Of a DNA stretch of 41,717 nt, positions 1 to 8,072 are shown piece after piece. The DNA comes from a virus, in IMG/VR virus record IMGVR_UViG_3300025122_000042, positions 1 to 41,717 of that record; one strand, written 5' to 3'. Numbering within the stretch: position 1 is the first letter of the stretch; each line of letters starts with the position of its first letter. The translations under genes and the position numbers were made by a program. Under the pieces are notes generated by a model. It was not told the DNA's origin. It did no database searches and was given only the letters and a program-made list of their open reading frames with translations.

Positions 1-598
1 GTCTAAGTCCACCACCAATAGCATTATCAAAGGCTGGAAAACCAGTAGCAATACCAATCTGTTCAACGGGGTTATCAGCTAGGTGCTTGAGGTGGTCCAT
101 GATACTGGCACCAATTCTCCTGGGGCCATTCTCACTATCCTTCATCATAGATGAGAAATCAATCTCAGCCTTACCAATGATGGAAAGTACGCTCTCGTCA
201 CCTGTTACATCTAATAGTTCTTCCTTGGCGAGGTCTAGCTGTCCTCTGACTACTCTAGCCACTTCTAATTTTCTACACTTAGCAGCAAACCTTCTCACTG
301 AGTCAAGCTGAACTGGCATGTTCATAATGCCAGATAGGTGCTTAGCCTCTTCTGACCTGTCAAAGTGGGCTCCAATACTTAGGTCTTGAGCCGCAGACAA
401 AATCATAGGAACGTCAATATAGTCATGTGACTGGTCCTTAAATATTTGTTCCATGCATCGCCAAATCATCTTGTTGCTATCAATAGTGAAGGTGCTAGGC
501 TGAATCATATCTGCTACGTCCAACCAGGCATCATCACCAAACTTACATACTCCAGAAAGGATAGCTCTTTCTGCTGGGGCGTTTGATAGTATCGCCAT
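1..598 (-). CDS. DnaB-type replicative DNA helicase (partial, N-terminal part)
   Basis: This hexameric helicase would unwind the fork during phage replication. About 199 codons are visible from the ATG at 598, and the frame stays open off the left edge. The first 100 residues resemble the helical DnaB N-terminal domain (start MAILSNAPAERAILSG). A linker follows, and the last residues include TGFPAFDNAIGGGL, the typical entry to the RecA-like motor domain. The Walker A motif would lie outside the window. The start lies 3 bp after the TAA of the upstream zinc-finger gene, so the two are probably coupled. Downstream of the recombination genes this fits a replication module. Identification rests on the N-terminal half only. 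Confidence 0.8.
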   Translation of the reverse strand, partial: MAILSNAPAERAILSGVCKFGDDAWLDVADMIQPSTFTIDSNKMIWRCMEQIFKDQSHDYIDVPMILSAAQDLSIGAHFDRSEEAKHLSGIMNMPVQLDSVRRFAAKCRKLEVARVVRGQLDLAKEELLDVTGDESVLSIIGKAEIDFSSMMKDSENGPRRIGASIMDHLKHLADNPVEQIGIATGFPAFDNAIGGGLR

Positions 599-601
599 TC
601 A

Positions 602-1192
602 TTAACCTCTTCTTCCACCTCTTGCTTGTTGCGATGCGCAATCATTACATGTATATACTGGACCTTTGTCTGGGTCGTTATAAACTTCACCAGGGGTCAC
701 GTCAAATTCCCAACCACAACCATTACATATCACCTCAACATATGGATTGTTATTACTTCCCATCCTGGGTGTTGGTCTGTTGTTGCCGCTTAATTTTTGG
801 TCTAGCTCAGAGTCTTGCTTGAACTGGTCGTCATAACCAAAGTCTTCAAACTTATTGTGTCTCTGACCTGACGTATCAATAGCCTCACGCTTAGTAAAGG
901 TCTTCCTTTTTTGTTGACCTTGACCCCTACGCTGAACTCCATTGTTAGCGTTAGGATTTGGTTGTCTCGGAGGTCGTTTTCCTCGCGTCTTCCCTTGTAT
1001 ACTAGGCTCAGATTGAGAATTGTCAAGGTTTGACCTTCTCTTTTTTCTCTGATTTCCACCGTTTTTTGGTGGGCGACCCTGAGAATTTTTCTGTTTTTGC
1101 TTGGCTAATTTTTCGATAAGTCTTTCGACTCTAGCCATATCACCATCGTCCAGGGAGTCCATTGCGTCCCCAATATTAAATTCATCACTCAT
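602..1192 (-). CDS. Basic, low-complexity protein with C-terminal zinc ribbon
   Basis: The family was not recognised. The 196-residue protein has a short acidic start, a long Lys/Arg/Gln/Asn-rich and probably disordered middle (about residues 30-125), and a C-terminal metal site (CNGCGWEF, then CNDC). It ends in a glycine/arginine tail. The make-up suggests a nucleic-acid-binding accessory protein. The ATG overlaps the stop of the UvsY-like gene, and the helicase gene starts 3 bp after its stop. This places it in the replication/recombination operon. A helper for helicase or mediator loading is only an inference from position. Confidence 0.7.
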   Translation of the reverse strand: MSDEFNIGDAMDSLDDGDMARVERLIEKLAKQKQKNSQGRPPKNGGNQRKKRRSNLDNSQSEPSIQGKTRGKRPPRQPNPNANNGVQRRGQGQQKRKTFTKREAIDTSGQRHNKFEDFGYDDQFKQDSELDQKLSGNNRPTPRMGSNNNPYVEVICNGCGWEFDVTPGEVYNDPDKGPVYTCNDCASQQARGGRRG

Positions 1193-1691
1193 TTCTTCTA
1201 CCCTTTGTTATTGTAGCAGACTTCATATTGTCTGATAGATTTTTTATGCCAGTAGACAGATAGGTTAATCTATCCACACGCTGTTCTGCCTTAATCATAA
1301 TTTTCCTAAGGGCATTGGCATATGAATTGTCTCGACAGATAGCCACGACCTTCATTTCAAACTTCATAAACTTATCGTAATCATCTAGTTGCCCTACAAC
1401 AGCATCATCAAGCTCATGCTTAGCCCATTTCATCCTAGCTGTTTCCCTATTGGCCTCGCGTTGAATATATACAGAGTATTGGGCTAGTCTGTAGGAACAA
1501 GCAGCCAGTGTTTCTGCTGGCAATTGCTCAATCATACTTCTATCCCATGTAAAGTAATCATTAAGCTCTTCCTCACTACCAGGAGCATCGTGAGCAGGTA
1601 ATCCTATCTGGTTCTCATAATCATCAAGTATCTTGATGGCCTTATTCATCTTGTCCGTAGTAAGCGTTGTAAATTCTTTGTTTCCAGTCAT
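1185..1691 (-). CDS. uvsY: UvsY-like recombination mediator (putative)
   Basis: T4 UvsY helps load the UvsX recombinase onto SSB-coated DNA. This 168-residue, mainly helical protein matches the UvsY pattern by eye: a helix with YSVYIQREANRETARMKW, then a DDYDKFMKFEMKVV segment, then a long C-terminal helix ending near LTYLSTGIKNLSDNM. T4 UvsY has the same order and is 137 residues. It lies two genes after a UvsX-like gene, the expected partner. The ATG at 1691 was chosen for its strong AGGAAG site; the frame is open upstream to 1718. The call combines pattern similarity and context. Confidence 0.6.
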   Translation of the reverse strand: MTGNKEFTTLTTDKMNKAIKILDDYENQIGLPAHDAPGSEEELNDYFTWDRSMIEQLPAETLAACSYRLAQYSVYIQREANRETARMKWAKHELDDAVVGQLDDYDKFMKFEMKVVAICRDNSYANALRKIMIKAEQRVDRLTYLSTGIKNLSDNMKSATITKGRRNE

Positions 1692-2010
1692 CTTCTTCCT
1701 CATTATATGGTAGTTCAACTATTGTCAGGCCGTTTATTTCACACCATAGTACTTTATCTCTATCTCTCTGCTTAGAAGCAAGAAAGCCAGCTCTAGTATG
1801 GTGAAAATGAGGTGTATATTGGTAGTGTTGTTGGCCGTGTACCTCAATAGCCAGCTTATAAATAGGCAGGTAGAAATCTAAGTAGAGAGTTCCCCTTCCT
1901 GTTGATATGGGAACCTCTTCTTTGAATGAGATAGTGGGAAACATACCTCTAATAACTGCCCTTGCAGCCTTATGGGGGGCTGAAGTAACACGGTGTCCTT
2001 CTCCAGCCAT
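1642..2010 (-). CDS. PD-(D/E)XK / Vsr-like small nuclease
   Basis: A probable single-domain DNA endonuclease of 122 residues. The visible core is LDFYLPIYKLAIEVHGQQHY, a beta-hairpin carrying D and E-V. It is followed by QRDRDKVLWCEINGLTIVELPY, which is the usual Vsr/DUF559-type arrangement (D...ExH...RDxxK...). Such enzymes nick or resolve DNA. Wedged between UvsX-like and UvsY-like genes it may act in recombination. The ATG at 2010 lies 7 bp after the UvsX stop and has a nearby AGGG site. An upstream ATG at 2064 would overlap uvsX by 47 bp and is less likely. The substrate is unknown. Confidence 0.65.
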   Translation of the reverse strand: MAGEGHRVTSAPHKAARAVIRGMFPTISFKEEVPISTGRGTLYLDFYLPIYKLAIEVHGQQHYQYTPHFHHTRAGFLASKQRDRDKVLWCEINGLTIVELPYNEEEDDWKQRIYNAYYGQDE

Positions 2011-2017
2011 ATGTCCC

Positions 2018-3148
2018 TTAAGCCTCCAATTTGTTGTCTTTCCCAACAGGTCTGTCACTTTCATCTACGAACCCCATCATTTCTCTAAACTGTTTATTAA
2101 GGTCGCTATACAACTCAGGGTCTGCTGCTAGTACCTCCCTAGCATTCTCTAAACCCTGAACCTTCGTTCCGTCTGGAAATGTAAGCCAAGAACCAGCCTT
2201 ATTAATAAGGCCAAGGTCGCTACAGACCTCAATCATCTCTGACTCCTTATCAATACCATATCCGTAACGAAGTAAACTCTCACACTTAGTGCCAGGAGGA
2301 CCAATGGCAGACCAGTCACAATTCCAGTGAACATGCTGACCTACTTGAGTCCCATCTTTCTCCTTAGTCCCGCCCACCTTCCAAGCAGTACGATGTGTAG
2401 CTCGCAGCTTAATGTCAGAGTGATACTGAATCTTAACCCCCGCAGTCTCACTCTTGTTACTGCCAAACCCACTGGTGTTAGCCACAATATGTGTCACACC
2501 AAGAACAATAGCATCATTCATCAAGATAACAGGCTGAGTTCTAATCAACATATCTGATAGGATACTTCCTTGATTATCTCTGAATTTATTTCCAAGCTCA
2601 CTATTAAGCCTAGTCTCAGTACACAGAGCAGAAAAGGAATCAAACACAAAGATAGCACCTGGAACCTGATGAACCAATCTCTCAAAGATTCTAGCGTGTT
2701 TTTCAGCAGTTAGGATGTTTCCTGGTTTGGATTCAATAGATGTGAATCTCGTGCCATCTGTGATTAGATGTTGGATACCCTCAAGGTCTCTGTCCTTAAG
2801 CCTCATCTCAACATTATGGAAGAATACGTGCCTTGGACCATGCTTAGGGTGGTCGTATTCTGGACGCTGAGCCATACCAGCGAAGTGTAGACACCCTGTT
2901 GTTTTACCAACCTTGGGTGGTCCTGTGCAAATTAAAATGTTCCCTTCTGGGATACCTCCACCAAGCATTAAGTCCATCTTAGGACTGAAGGAGATAACTT
3001 GCCTATTGCGAGAGATAATGTCATTACCAGCGACAAATATTCCCTCCCCAAATTCCTTCTCCATACCCTTCAAAATATCATCCAGGTTAGGGATTAGAAT
3101 TTCCTCGGTCTTCTCAATTTTCTTCTTAGCTTTTTTCTTCTTAGCCAT
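2018..3148 (-). CDS. uvsX: UvsX/RecA-like recombinase
   Basis: A strand-exchange ATPase that would form filaments on single-stranded DNA for phage recombination and recombination-dependent replication. The 376-residue protein has the RecA-core entry MDLMLGGGIPEG, a Walker A motif GPPKVGKTT (about residues 76-84) and a Walker B strand IFVFD (about 166-170). A lysine-rich N-terminus (MAKKKKAKKK) precedes the core. The ATG at 3148 has a GAGGT site at good spacing; the frame extends 13 codons further without one. Neighbours are a small nuclease, a UvsY-like mediator and DnaB, as in T4-like replication modules. Walker A differs from RecA's GPESSGKTT but keeps the GKTT core. Confidence 0.9.
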   Translation of the reverse strand: MAKKKKAKKKIEKTEEILIPNLDDILKGMEKEFGEGIFVAGNDIISRNRQVISFSPKMDLMLGGGIPEGNILICTGPPKVGKTTGCLHFAGMAQRPEYDHPKHGPRHVFFHNVEMRLKDRDLEGIQHLITDGTRFTSIESKPGNILTAEKHARIFERLVHQVPGAIFVFDSFSALCTETRLNSELGNKFRDNQGSILSDMLIRTQPVILMNDAIVLGVTHIVANTSGFGSNKSETAGVKIQYHSDIKLRATHRTAWKVGGTKEKDGTQVGQHVHWNCDWSAIGPPGTKCESLLRYGYGIDKESEMIEVCSDLGLINKAGSWLTFPDGTKVQGLENAREVLAADPELYSDLNKQFREMMGFVDESDRPVGKDNKLEA

Positions 3149-3149
3149 C

Positions 3150-3614
3150 TTATACCTCGTCCAATTCGTATAGTTTAGAAAGAGCATTCTTTCTCACAAC
3201 CCGCTGTCGCGGCTTACTGTTTACATCTACTGTAACCCTCTTGACAGGCTTTTGTTGACTAACTGCTTCGGCTTTTCTTTTCTCTGCTTTGTCAACCAAT
3301 CTCTGGGCATCGTCAATCTTTGGTCTAATCCAAGCCGCCCTCAGTGAGTAGATTCTGGGGTTGTCGTGAAGCACATGAACCAGTGCTTTAACTGAATACT
3401 TTTTCAATAACGAATTTACTGTCCTAGTTTGTGAACTAAATTCCTTGGCCCACTCCTCGTTCCTCCAGAAACGCAAAGACAGCACCTCACCATTGAGTGC
3501 CGCCTTGCGTTCGCAGATAAGTTCAATAACATACTGTGCGCCTGTTACATACTTACCGGGAGAATACTTAGAGGGGTAACATCTGTTGTCTGTCTTCTCA
3601 TAGACAGTTGCCAT
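3150..3614 (-). CDS. Hypothetical protein upstream of uvsX
   Basis: Not recognised. The 154-residue protein has a mixed first 100 residues with two Cys (about 12 and 34) and several aromatic residues, then a very basic C-terminal tail (about 105-145) rich in Lys/Arg and likely DNA or RNA binding. Its ATG overlaps the TAA of the preceding gene (TAATG). Its stop lies 1 bp before the uvsX ATG, and its last codons carry the uvsX ribosome binding site. Tight coupling suggests a function in the replication/recombination operon. Confidence 0.7.
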   Translation of the reverse strand: MATVYEKTDNRCYPSKYSPGKYVTGAQYVIELICERKAALNGEVLSLRFWRNEEWAKEFSSQTRTVNSLLKKYSVKALVHVLHDNPRIYSLRAAWIRPKIDDAQRLVDKAEKRKAEAVSQQKPVKRVTVDVNSKPRQRVVRKNALSKLYELDEV

Positions 3615-4336
3615 TAGCTAGTTTCTCCAGTCTTAGGGTTATAGATACTATTGCCTCGACCTCTAGTGCTACGGTTAATCTGACTCTGGTCTAGAGCCCT
3701 ATTAGAACGACCATTGTCTGCAATAGCAGAAGCCGTACCGTTCCATACTGCAACTCCAGGCTTACCGCCTATTGTCTTTGAACCTGTATGGTCGCCAGCA
3801 TTAAGCTGTTTCAGGCAGAAAGAAAGAAGCTGTCCTGCATTGTCAGGAGTTCTTACTAACTTGCGCTTTGCTCGCCTGAGTAAGTCTTCAGCCGCCTCTT
3901 GGTCAAGCCCTACACCTCTCAGTTTATGGATAGTTTCCTTCTCAATTTCTTCATCCACATGGATAGGGGCGTTTTCTTGTTCGAGCTTCTTCTTAATGAG
4001 GTCTTTACTAGAGACTATCTTATTCCCACTATCAGAACGAGCAATCCCCTCGTCTTCTACATCGTAGTAGTCTTCGTCAGTGAACTCTCGTTCAAACTCC
4101 TCAGGAAAGACATCCTCAGCCTTTGCTCCTGCATCAACACGTTGGAGGCGAGCCTCGATGATGTTATCAATTAGATTGGGAAGCTCACTAGTGATGTAGT
4201 TCTTAACGGCAGTTCCTGTTCGACCAAGGGTGTCCTCAATCTCTGAGACCTCTTTACCGTCCTGAATCATACCCTGGATAGCATACTTCTCTGTTTGGGA
4301 TAGAGTCCCTTTTACTTTAGCTTTCTTCTTAGCCAT
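3614..4336 (-). CDS. Hypothetical protein with N-terminal helix-turn-helix-like segment
   Basis: A 240-residue protein. Residues 10-48 (LSQTEKYAIQGMIQDG... ending near GTAVKNYI) read like a helix-turn-helix of the sigma region 4/resolvase type. The middle (about 75-135) is acidic, and the C-terminal 50 residues are Asn/Ser/Arg-rich and probably unstructured. A DNA-binding or regulatory function is plausible but not shown. It starts with the TAATG overlap of the upstream gene and ends with a TAATG overlap into the next, so all three are co-translated. Confidence 0.7.
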   Translation of the reverse strand: MAKKKAKVKGTLSQTEKYAIQGMIQDGKEVSEIEDTLGRTGTAVKNYITSELPNLIDNIIEARLQRVDAGAKAEDVFPEEFEREFTDEDYYDVEDEGIARSDSGNKIVSSKDLIKKKLEQENAPIHVDEEIEKETIHKLRGVGLDQEAAEDLLRRAKRKLVRTPDNAGQLLSFCLKQLNAGDHTGSKTIGGKPGVAVWNGTASAIADNGRSNRALDQSQINRSTRGRGNSIYNPKTGETS

Positions 4337-4812
4337 TAAATCACCTCTCGCTGTGCATTTTTAAGATGCCTTAAGTTTTTAGTTTTTAGAAATTCAAGGT
4401 AGAAGTTAATACACTTTGCACTCACTCTCTTCCATACGAACTGAGCCCTGCCCATTCTTACTTCGTCTGTTCTCCGACCAGCACCCTCATATAATCCGAT
4501 AGGATTACGGAGCTGACCACCAGCACCAATCTTAGCATAGTACTCTTCTCTACCTTTGGTAGTAGTGACCTTGACATGAGCATCAAGTGAGTCGTGAGCA
4601 TATTCAATTTGCCCGTCGTCATATTGTACGTCATATAGGACAGGAAGACCATTATCATCATAGTCATGTTGCTTACCAGAGATTGTATATATGGCCTCAG
4701 TATCTTCTGCTGCCATCTTCTTCTCGTAGGCAGTTAAGCCTGCGGCTTTGTTTCCATTAGGAGCAAACAAATCATCGTTCGTTGCCTTACCTGGACGTTG
4801 TCTATTTGTCAT
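4336..4812 (-). CDS. Hypothetical protein
   Basis: No family recognised. The 158-residue protein has a charged N-terminus, a beta-rich middle with the repetitive DYDDNGLPVLYDVQYDDG region, and a Lys/Arg-rich helical C-terminus (FYLEFLKTKNLRHLK). It overlaps the 3' end of the preceding small gene by 11 bp and the next gene by 1 bp (TAATG). It belongs to the run of short genes leading into uvsX. Confidence 0.65.
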   Translation of the reverse strand: MTNRQRPGKATNDDLFAPNGNKAAGLTAYEKKMAAEDTEAIYTISGKQHDYDDNGLPVLYDVQYDDGQIEYAHDSLDAHVKVTTTKGREEYYAKIGAGGQLRNPIGLYEGAGRRTDEVRMGRAQFVWKRVSAKCINFYLEFLKTKNLRHLKNAQREVI

Positions 4813-5044
4813 TTTGTTCCTTCATTATTTCTTGGATTGTTTCTTCTGGGATTCGGTTAATTGCCTCCGCGAACGCTTCCATTTTGGCCTTACATTCTTC
4901 AAGCGAGTCGCCAAAGAGAGTAAAGATTTTATCAAGCCTACACAGCGCAAGGGGATTGACCTTACCATCTGGACGCCTTGCAAAAACCTCTCCTTGAAAC
5001 TGCATAATAGTTTGATGAGGAATGATTTCTTTTTCTTCAGACAT
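4802..5044 (-). CDS. Hypothetical 80-residue protein
   Basis: Not recognised. A strong ribosome site (AAAGGAAC) precedes the ATG at 5044. The product is compact and acidic, with a beta N-terminus (residues 10-35) and a helical second half containing EECKAKMEAFAEAINRI. It overlaps the longer frame 4825-5361 over about 220 bp in another register. The good ribosome site and normal protein-like composition argue that this frame is the real gene in the overlap. Confidence 0.65.
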   Translation of the reverse strand: MSEEKEIIPHQTIMQFQGEVFARRPDGKVNPLALCRLDKIFTLFGDSLEECKAKMEAFAEAINRIPEETIQEIMKEQNDK

Positions 5045-5361
5045 TCTTGTTCCTTTGATTTAGGATATGCTGTTGATTCTTTAATATAGATAGGGGTGCC
5101 CTTGTAAGGAATACTAGAAGTGGTCATGCAAACATAACCATCTGGGGCATCGTATACTTTAGGGTCTCTGGTTTTAATACCACCACCACTACGCATACTT
5201 GTAGAATTTCTTCCCGAAACAGCCTTGCCTCTTGGGACAGGGCATACAGCCTTGCCTCTTGGGACAGGGCATAGTTCTTCTCTCTTGTGTATTGGACAAT
5301 AGAGTTTTGGGCGAGGTTGATGTATATCTCCCTCTAGGACAATAGGGTTTTCTTGCGTCAT
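4825..5361 (-). CDS. Cys-containing hypothetical protein with tandem repeat; doubtful C-terminal half
   Basis: An open frame of 178 codons whose first 105 residues look protein-like: CPIH and two exact copies of CPVPRGKAV, then a GYVCMTTSSIPYKG segment. From about residue 106 the translation becomes Lys/Leu/Ser-rich and looks like a shadow of the gene at 4802-5044. Possible explanations are a true long overlap, a frameshift joining the N-terminal part to another frame, or a decayed gene. The ribosome site before 5361 is weak (AGAAGAGA). Function unknown. Confidence 0.4.
   Translation of the reverse strand: MTQENPIVLEGDIHQPRPKLYCPIHKREELCPVPRGKAVCPVPRGKAVSGRNSTSMRSGGGIKTRDPKVYDAPDGYVCMTTSSIPYKGTPIYIKESTAYPKSKEQECLKKKKSFLIKLLCSFKERFLQGVQMVRSIPLRCVGLIKSLLSLATRLKNVRPKWKRSRRQLTESQKKQSKK
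5219..5272. repeat. Exact 27-bp tandem duplication
   Basis: Two adjacent copies of a 27-bp unit (5219-5245 and 5246-5272) that begins acagccttgcc. In frame on the minus strand each copy encodes CPVPRGKAV plus flank. The identity of the copies points to a recent duplication. Confidence 0.9.
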
Positions 5362-5380
5362 AGGTAAGTCTCTTCTAGGA

Positions 5381-5401
5381 AAGGAAAGGTTGTAACAACC
5401 T
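5381..5401 (-). terminator. Weak hairpin after the FmdB-like gene
   Basis: On the minus strand AGGTTG-TTA-CAACCT forms a perfect 6-bp stem followed by TTCCTTTCC. The U-tract is interrupted, so this may be only a weak terminator or processing hairpin. It starts right at the stop codon of the gene at 5400. Confidence 0.4.
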
Positions 5402-5729
5402 ATACCATATCCTTGCCTTGGGTCATACCATCAGGCAGTTTAAGGTCTGGGTTGTCATAAGTTGTGTGTTTTTTATGTAAGTGATGTTGCTCATCTTTAC
5501 TTAGACGGGTTGAGTTACGGTCAGCGACCGCACCAACAGTACGTCCTGCCATAGTTACATGGAGGGGTATGTCTATTTGGGTTATAACTGGTTTGCGTTT
5601 TTTACAGTTAGGGCAAGTTATCTTCTTCGTAGGAACCTTCTCGTCGAACTCTTTCATCGACAGGCTCTTCTCGAAACGCTCGTTACAACCGTTGGCTTCT
5701 TCATCACATAGGAAAGTATAAATCGGCAT
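5400..5729 (-). CDS. FmdB-like zinc-ribbon protein
   Basis: The 109-residue protein starts MPIYTFLCDE and continues GCNERFEKSLSMKEFD, then CPNCKKRKP. This is the FmdB/YgbE-type zinc ribbon (MPxYxxxC...G...F...CP.C). The family's role is unclear; it is thought to be regulatory. The conserved MPIY makes the ATG at 5729 firm. The TATAAT of a GGTGTATAATA promoter lies only 4 bp upstream, with no ribosome site between. The mRNA may therefore be leaderless, or transcription comes from further up. Confidence 0.75.
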   Translation of the reverse strand: MPIYTFLCDEEANGCNERFEKSLSMKEFDEKVPTKKITCPNCKKRKPVITQIDIPLHVTMAGRTVGAVADRNSTRLSKDEQHHLHKKHTTYDNPDLKLPDGMTQGKDMV

Positions 5730-5732
5730 CTG

Positions 5733-5743
5733 TATTATACACC
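5733..5743 (-). promoter_or_regulatory. Class 2 promoter motif GGTGTATAATA
   Basis: The minus strand reads GGTGTATAATA, shared with other sites in the window. TATAAT is followed by four bases and then the ATG of the FmdB-like gene. No -35 hexamer is visible. Confidence 0.6.
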
Positions 5744-5750
5744 TTTTCTT

Positions 5751-6668
5751 TTAAATTGAGTCTAAAATGATTCGTCTGTTGTCTAGTATTGCTAGGTTAG
5801 TCTCAAGATATTCCTTCTCAGACATACCATCTACTGTACGATTTCGGGGGTCGTAGTCACGACCTGGATACTTATTTGTAGAGATTACGGGAATTTTAAC
5901 TTCTACTTTGATATAGCCATCGTCGTCTATCTCAGATGCGAAAAAGCCAATTGGCCTAGACACCTTCTGATTAGTCACATTGCCATTCTTATTATAGTAA
6001 GCAGTCTCACACCACTGGGGATTTCCTACTGCCCTAAGAACTACGGGGCCTCTTGTTAAGAGAGATACCTTACTACCTGTTTGTACTTGGTCGCCCATAG
6101 TATGTTGCTTGGTAAGGTCTAAGCTGACAACATCAGTAAGAAGAATCCCTATGGGAATTTCATCCTTCAGAGGATAAGATTGCTTAACGTCTCTTTCTGG
6201 CAGGCAACAGACCTCATTTGCTGCTTGCATAGTAGCGTCAGTCTTCTTTTTTACTAGGACTTTCCCTCTTTCTGTAGAAGGACCATCATAGAAATATGAT
6301 ATGTCTATGCTTGACCTTGCTCCGTCAACAGATTTCGTTCCTCCAACAATGGGTTCTTCTGTTGCTATGAGAGGAAGGGGTTCTGGATATTCTGGATATG
6401 AATTGCCCGTGGCGAAGCCGTTGAAGTCTCGGTCATTCCACTTCATTCCTGTAGTAAAAGGAATAGCCCCTGAGCAAGCTGTTGTCACAGCAGGCCCCTG
6501 AGAAGGGCCTTTATGGGCGTATAGATTATTATGGAGGCTCAGTGGGGATTTCCCCTTAGAGGCTCTAGAACGGAGAGCTAGGGCCTTATTTCCGTAGATT
6601 TTCACACTAAAGTCTGATGTTGTCTTTTCAATCAGTCTTTTGTCTGTAGCGGATAGTTTATATCTCAT
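5751..6668 (-). CDS. Hypothetical protein, possibly virion-associated
   Basis: A 305-residue protein with no recognised domain. It is beta-rich, with many Gly, Pro, Ser and Thr and few long helices, a make-up common in phage structural proteins. A short helix-like C-terminus (MSEKEYLETNLAILDNRR) follows. The ATG at 6668 was chosen because it has an AGGA site. The frame also has a GTG at 6710, but that codon sits inside a strong terminator hairpin. It forms its own unit between the terminator at 6678-6715 and the class 2 motif at 5733. Confidence 0.6.
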   Translation of the reverse strand: MRYKLSATDKRLIEKTTSDFSVKIYGNKALALRSRASKGKSPLSLHNNLYAHKGPSQGPAVTTACSGAIPFTTGMKWNDRDFNGFATGNSYPEYPEPLPLIATEEPIVGGTKSVDGARSSIDISYFYDGPSTERGKVLVKKKTDATMQAANEVCCLPERDVKQSYPLKDEIPIGILLTDVVSLDLTKQHTMGDQVQTGSKVSLLTRGPVVLRAVGNPQWCETAYYNKNGNVTNQKVSRPIGFFASEIDDDGYIKVEVKIPVISTNKYPGRDYDPRNRTVDGMSEKEYLETNLAILDNRRIILDSI

Positions 6669-6677
6669 TTTATTCCT

Positions 6678-6715
6678 AAAAAATAGGGAAGTGACCACAT
6701 TTGTAGCCACTCCCC
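6678..6715 (-). terminator. Strong intrinsic terminator after the HNH gene
   Basis: On the minus strand GGGGAGTGGCTAC pairs with GTGGTCACTTCCC (13 bp with a few G-U pairs) around an AAAT loop, followed by TATTTTTT. It begins 7 bp after the HNH stop and excludes the GTG at 6710 as a start. Confidence 0.85.
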
Positions 6716-6721
6716 ATGTCC

Positions 6722-7321
6722 CTACGGCTTGTTTCCAGGCTCCAGGTGCTTATACAATGGTGTAATAAAGGGCTCCCACTCTTCGGGAATCCTACACCAA
6801 GGACTTAGTCCTAGTATGTACTGCTGAGAGTTAGGTTGTTTCGGTTGCTTAAGCAACTTCATACCTGCCTGCTTAGGAGTACGGTCAGCCTTTAATTTGT
6901 TGCATGGTTCACAACAAGCCACAATATTTGTCCAATTAGTAGGAGTGCCATTGTACCCCTTCTTGTTCCAAGTAGACCTCGGTATGACATGGTCGTAAGT
7001 TAGATTACGAGCAGTACCGTCTGTTTTACCACAGTACTGACAAGTCATTTGGTCACGCAGGTATACATTCTTACGAGAGAATGGTACACCTTTGTCCTTA
7101 CGTTTGACATACCTTGGACACATGACAACAGCGGGGATTTCATACTTCTTTCCAGAAGCTCCCAGGATATAGTCATTTTGAAAGTATGTTAGAACAACCA
7201 GCCCTTCGTCTTGTTTCTGTTGGTTAAGAACTGACATGGTGACAGCTCTCTTCCAAGAGATTATACCCATAGGGCTACCATTACTATTTAAAACTAGTGT
7301 CCTCTGATGCTCTGTCTTCAT
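6722..7321 (-). CDS. HNH endonuclease
   Basis: A 199-residue DNA endonuclease of the HNH superfamily. The core runs CQYCGKTDGTARNLTYDHVI, with two zinc-binding Cys and the catalytic DH, then CCEPCNKLKADRTP with a second Cys pair and the final HNH helix. The N-terminal 70 residues (LVLNSNGSPMGIISWKRAV) match the extension seen in stand-alone HNH proteins of phages and bacteria. The ATG at 7321 has a GAGGA site and lies inside the 3' end of phoH (38-bp overlap). It could be a homing nuclease or a packaging/recombination nuclease. A terminator follows directly. Confidence 0.85.
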   Translation of the reverse strand: MKTEHQRTLVLNSNGSPMGIISWKRAVTMSVLNQQKQDEGLVVLTYFQNDYILGASGKKYEIPAVVMCPRYVKRKDKGVPFSRKNVYLRDQMTCQYCGKTDGTARNLTYDHVIPRSTWNKKGYNGTPTNWTNIVACCEPCNKLKADRTPKQAGMKLLKQPKQPNSQQYILGLSPWCRIPEEWEPFITPLYKHLEPGNKP

Positions 7322-8051
7322 CGTATTCCTCAACTGCGTTAATGAAGTCCTCAACAAGCCCTTCACGCACGATGTCTGCATTGTCCATAGTGACTATATC
7401 AGCATCACTACCGTAGTCATCACACATACGGGGCACAATTTCGTCAGCCAGCCATGCAAGGCCACTCTGACTCTCTGGTCGTAAATCAACCTGCGTATGG
7501 TCACCACTAATTATCATCTTAGAGGACTTTCCGAACCGAGTAACAAGCATGATTAGCTGCTTCCTCGTTGCGTTCTGTGCCTCATCAGCAATAATGAATG
7601 AGCCATGTAGGTTGCGTCCCCTCATAAATGCGAAGGGACAAATCTCAATAGTCTTATCAAGGAACCAAGCATCTAGTGTCGCTTGGTCCACAAATTGTAG
7701 CATCTCATCGTAAATAGACCTAAAGTAGGGGTCTAGCTTAGCTTGCATATCCCCAGGTAAGAACCCTAATCTCTCTCCAGCTTCTACTACGGGCCTAGTA
7801 ATAATGATGCGCTTAACATCACCACTCCTTAAAGCTATCATAGCAAGAGCAGTAGGTAAATAGGTCTTACCTGTACCAGCAGGCCCCAAGCACACCGTTA
7901 GCTTATTAGCTTTGATGGACTTAATAAAGGTTCGCTGGTTCTTAGTTCTAGCTTCAACCTTTTGCTTACGGAATGTAGGCTTAGGTGTTTGCTTAATCAA
8001 ATTGTCCTGTTTATCCTTAGGTCTACGTTGCTTTTGTCTTCGTCTCGTCAT
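7284..8051 (-). CDS. phoH: PhoH-like ATPase
   Basis: A P-loop ATPase of the PhoH family, common in marine and T4-like phages, of uncertain role (proposed in RNA metabolism or stress). The 255-residue protein has Walker A GPAGTGKT (residues 56-63), a Walker B-like strand SFIIADEAQN (about 151-160) and the ISGDHTQVDL motif near 195. The first 40 residues are very basic. The promoter at 8073-8100 drives it, so it begins a new transcription unit after the reductase gene. The ATG at 8051 has a weak GAGG site about 12 bp upstream. Confidence 0.92.
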   Translation of the reverse strand: MTRRRQKQRRPKDKQDNLIKQTPKPTFRKQKVEARTKNQRTFIKSIKANKLTVCLGPAGTGKTYLPTALAMIALRSGDVKRIIITRPVVEAGERLGFLPGDMQAKLDPYFRSIYDEMLQFVDQATLDAWFLDKTIEICPFAFMRGRNLHGSFIIADEAQNATRKQLIMLVTRFGKSSKMIISGDHTQVDLRPESQSGLAWLADEIVPRMCDDYGSDADIVTMDNADIVREGLVEDFINAVEEYDEDRASEDTSFK

Positions 8052-8072
8052 GTTGTTCTAGCCTCAGAAAGT

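Noticed and set aside
5219-5272. CRISPR-like repeat
   Set aside because: Only two directly adjacent copies without spacers; a simple tandem duplication.
6669-6710. GTG start at 6710 for the unknown gene at 5751
   Set aside because: The codon lies inside a strong terminator hairpin; the ATG at 6668 has a good ribosome site.
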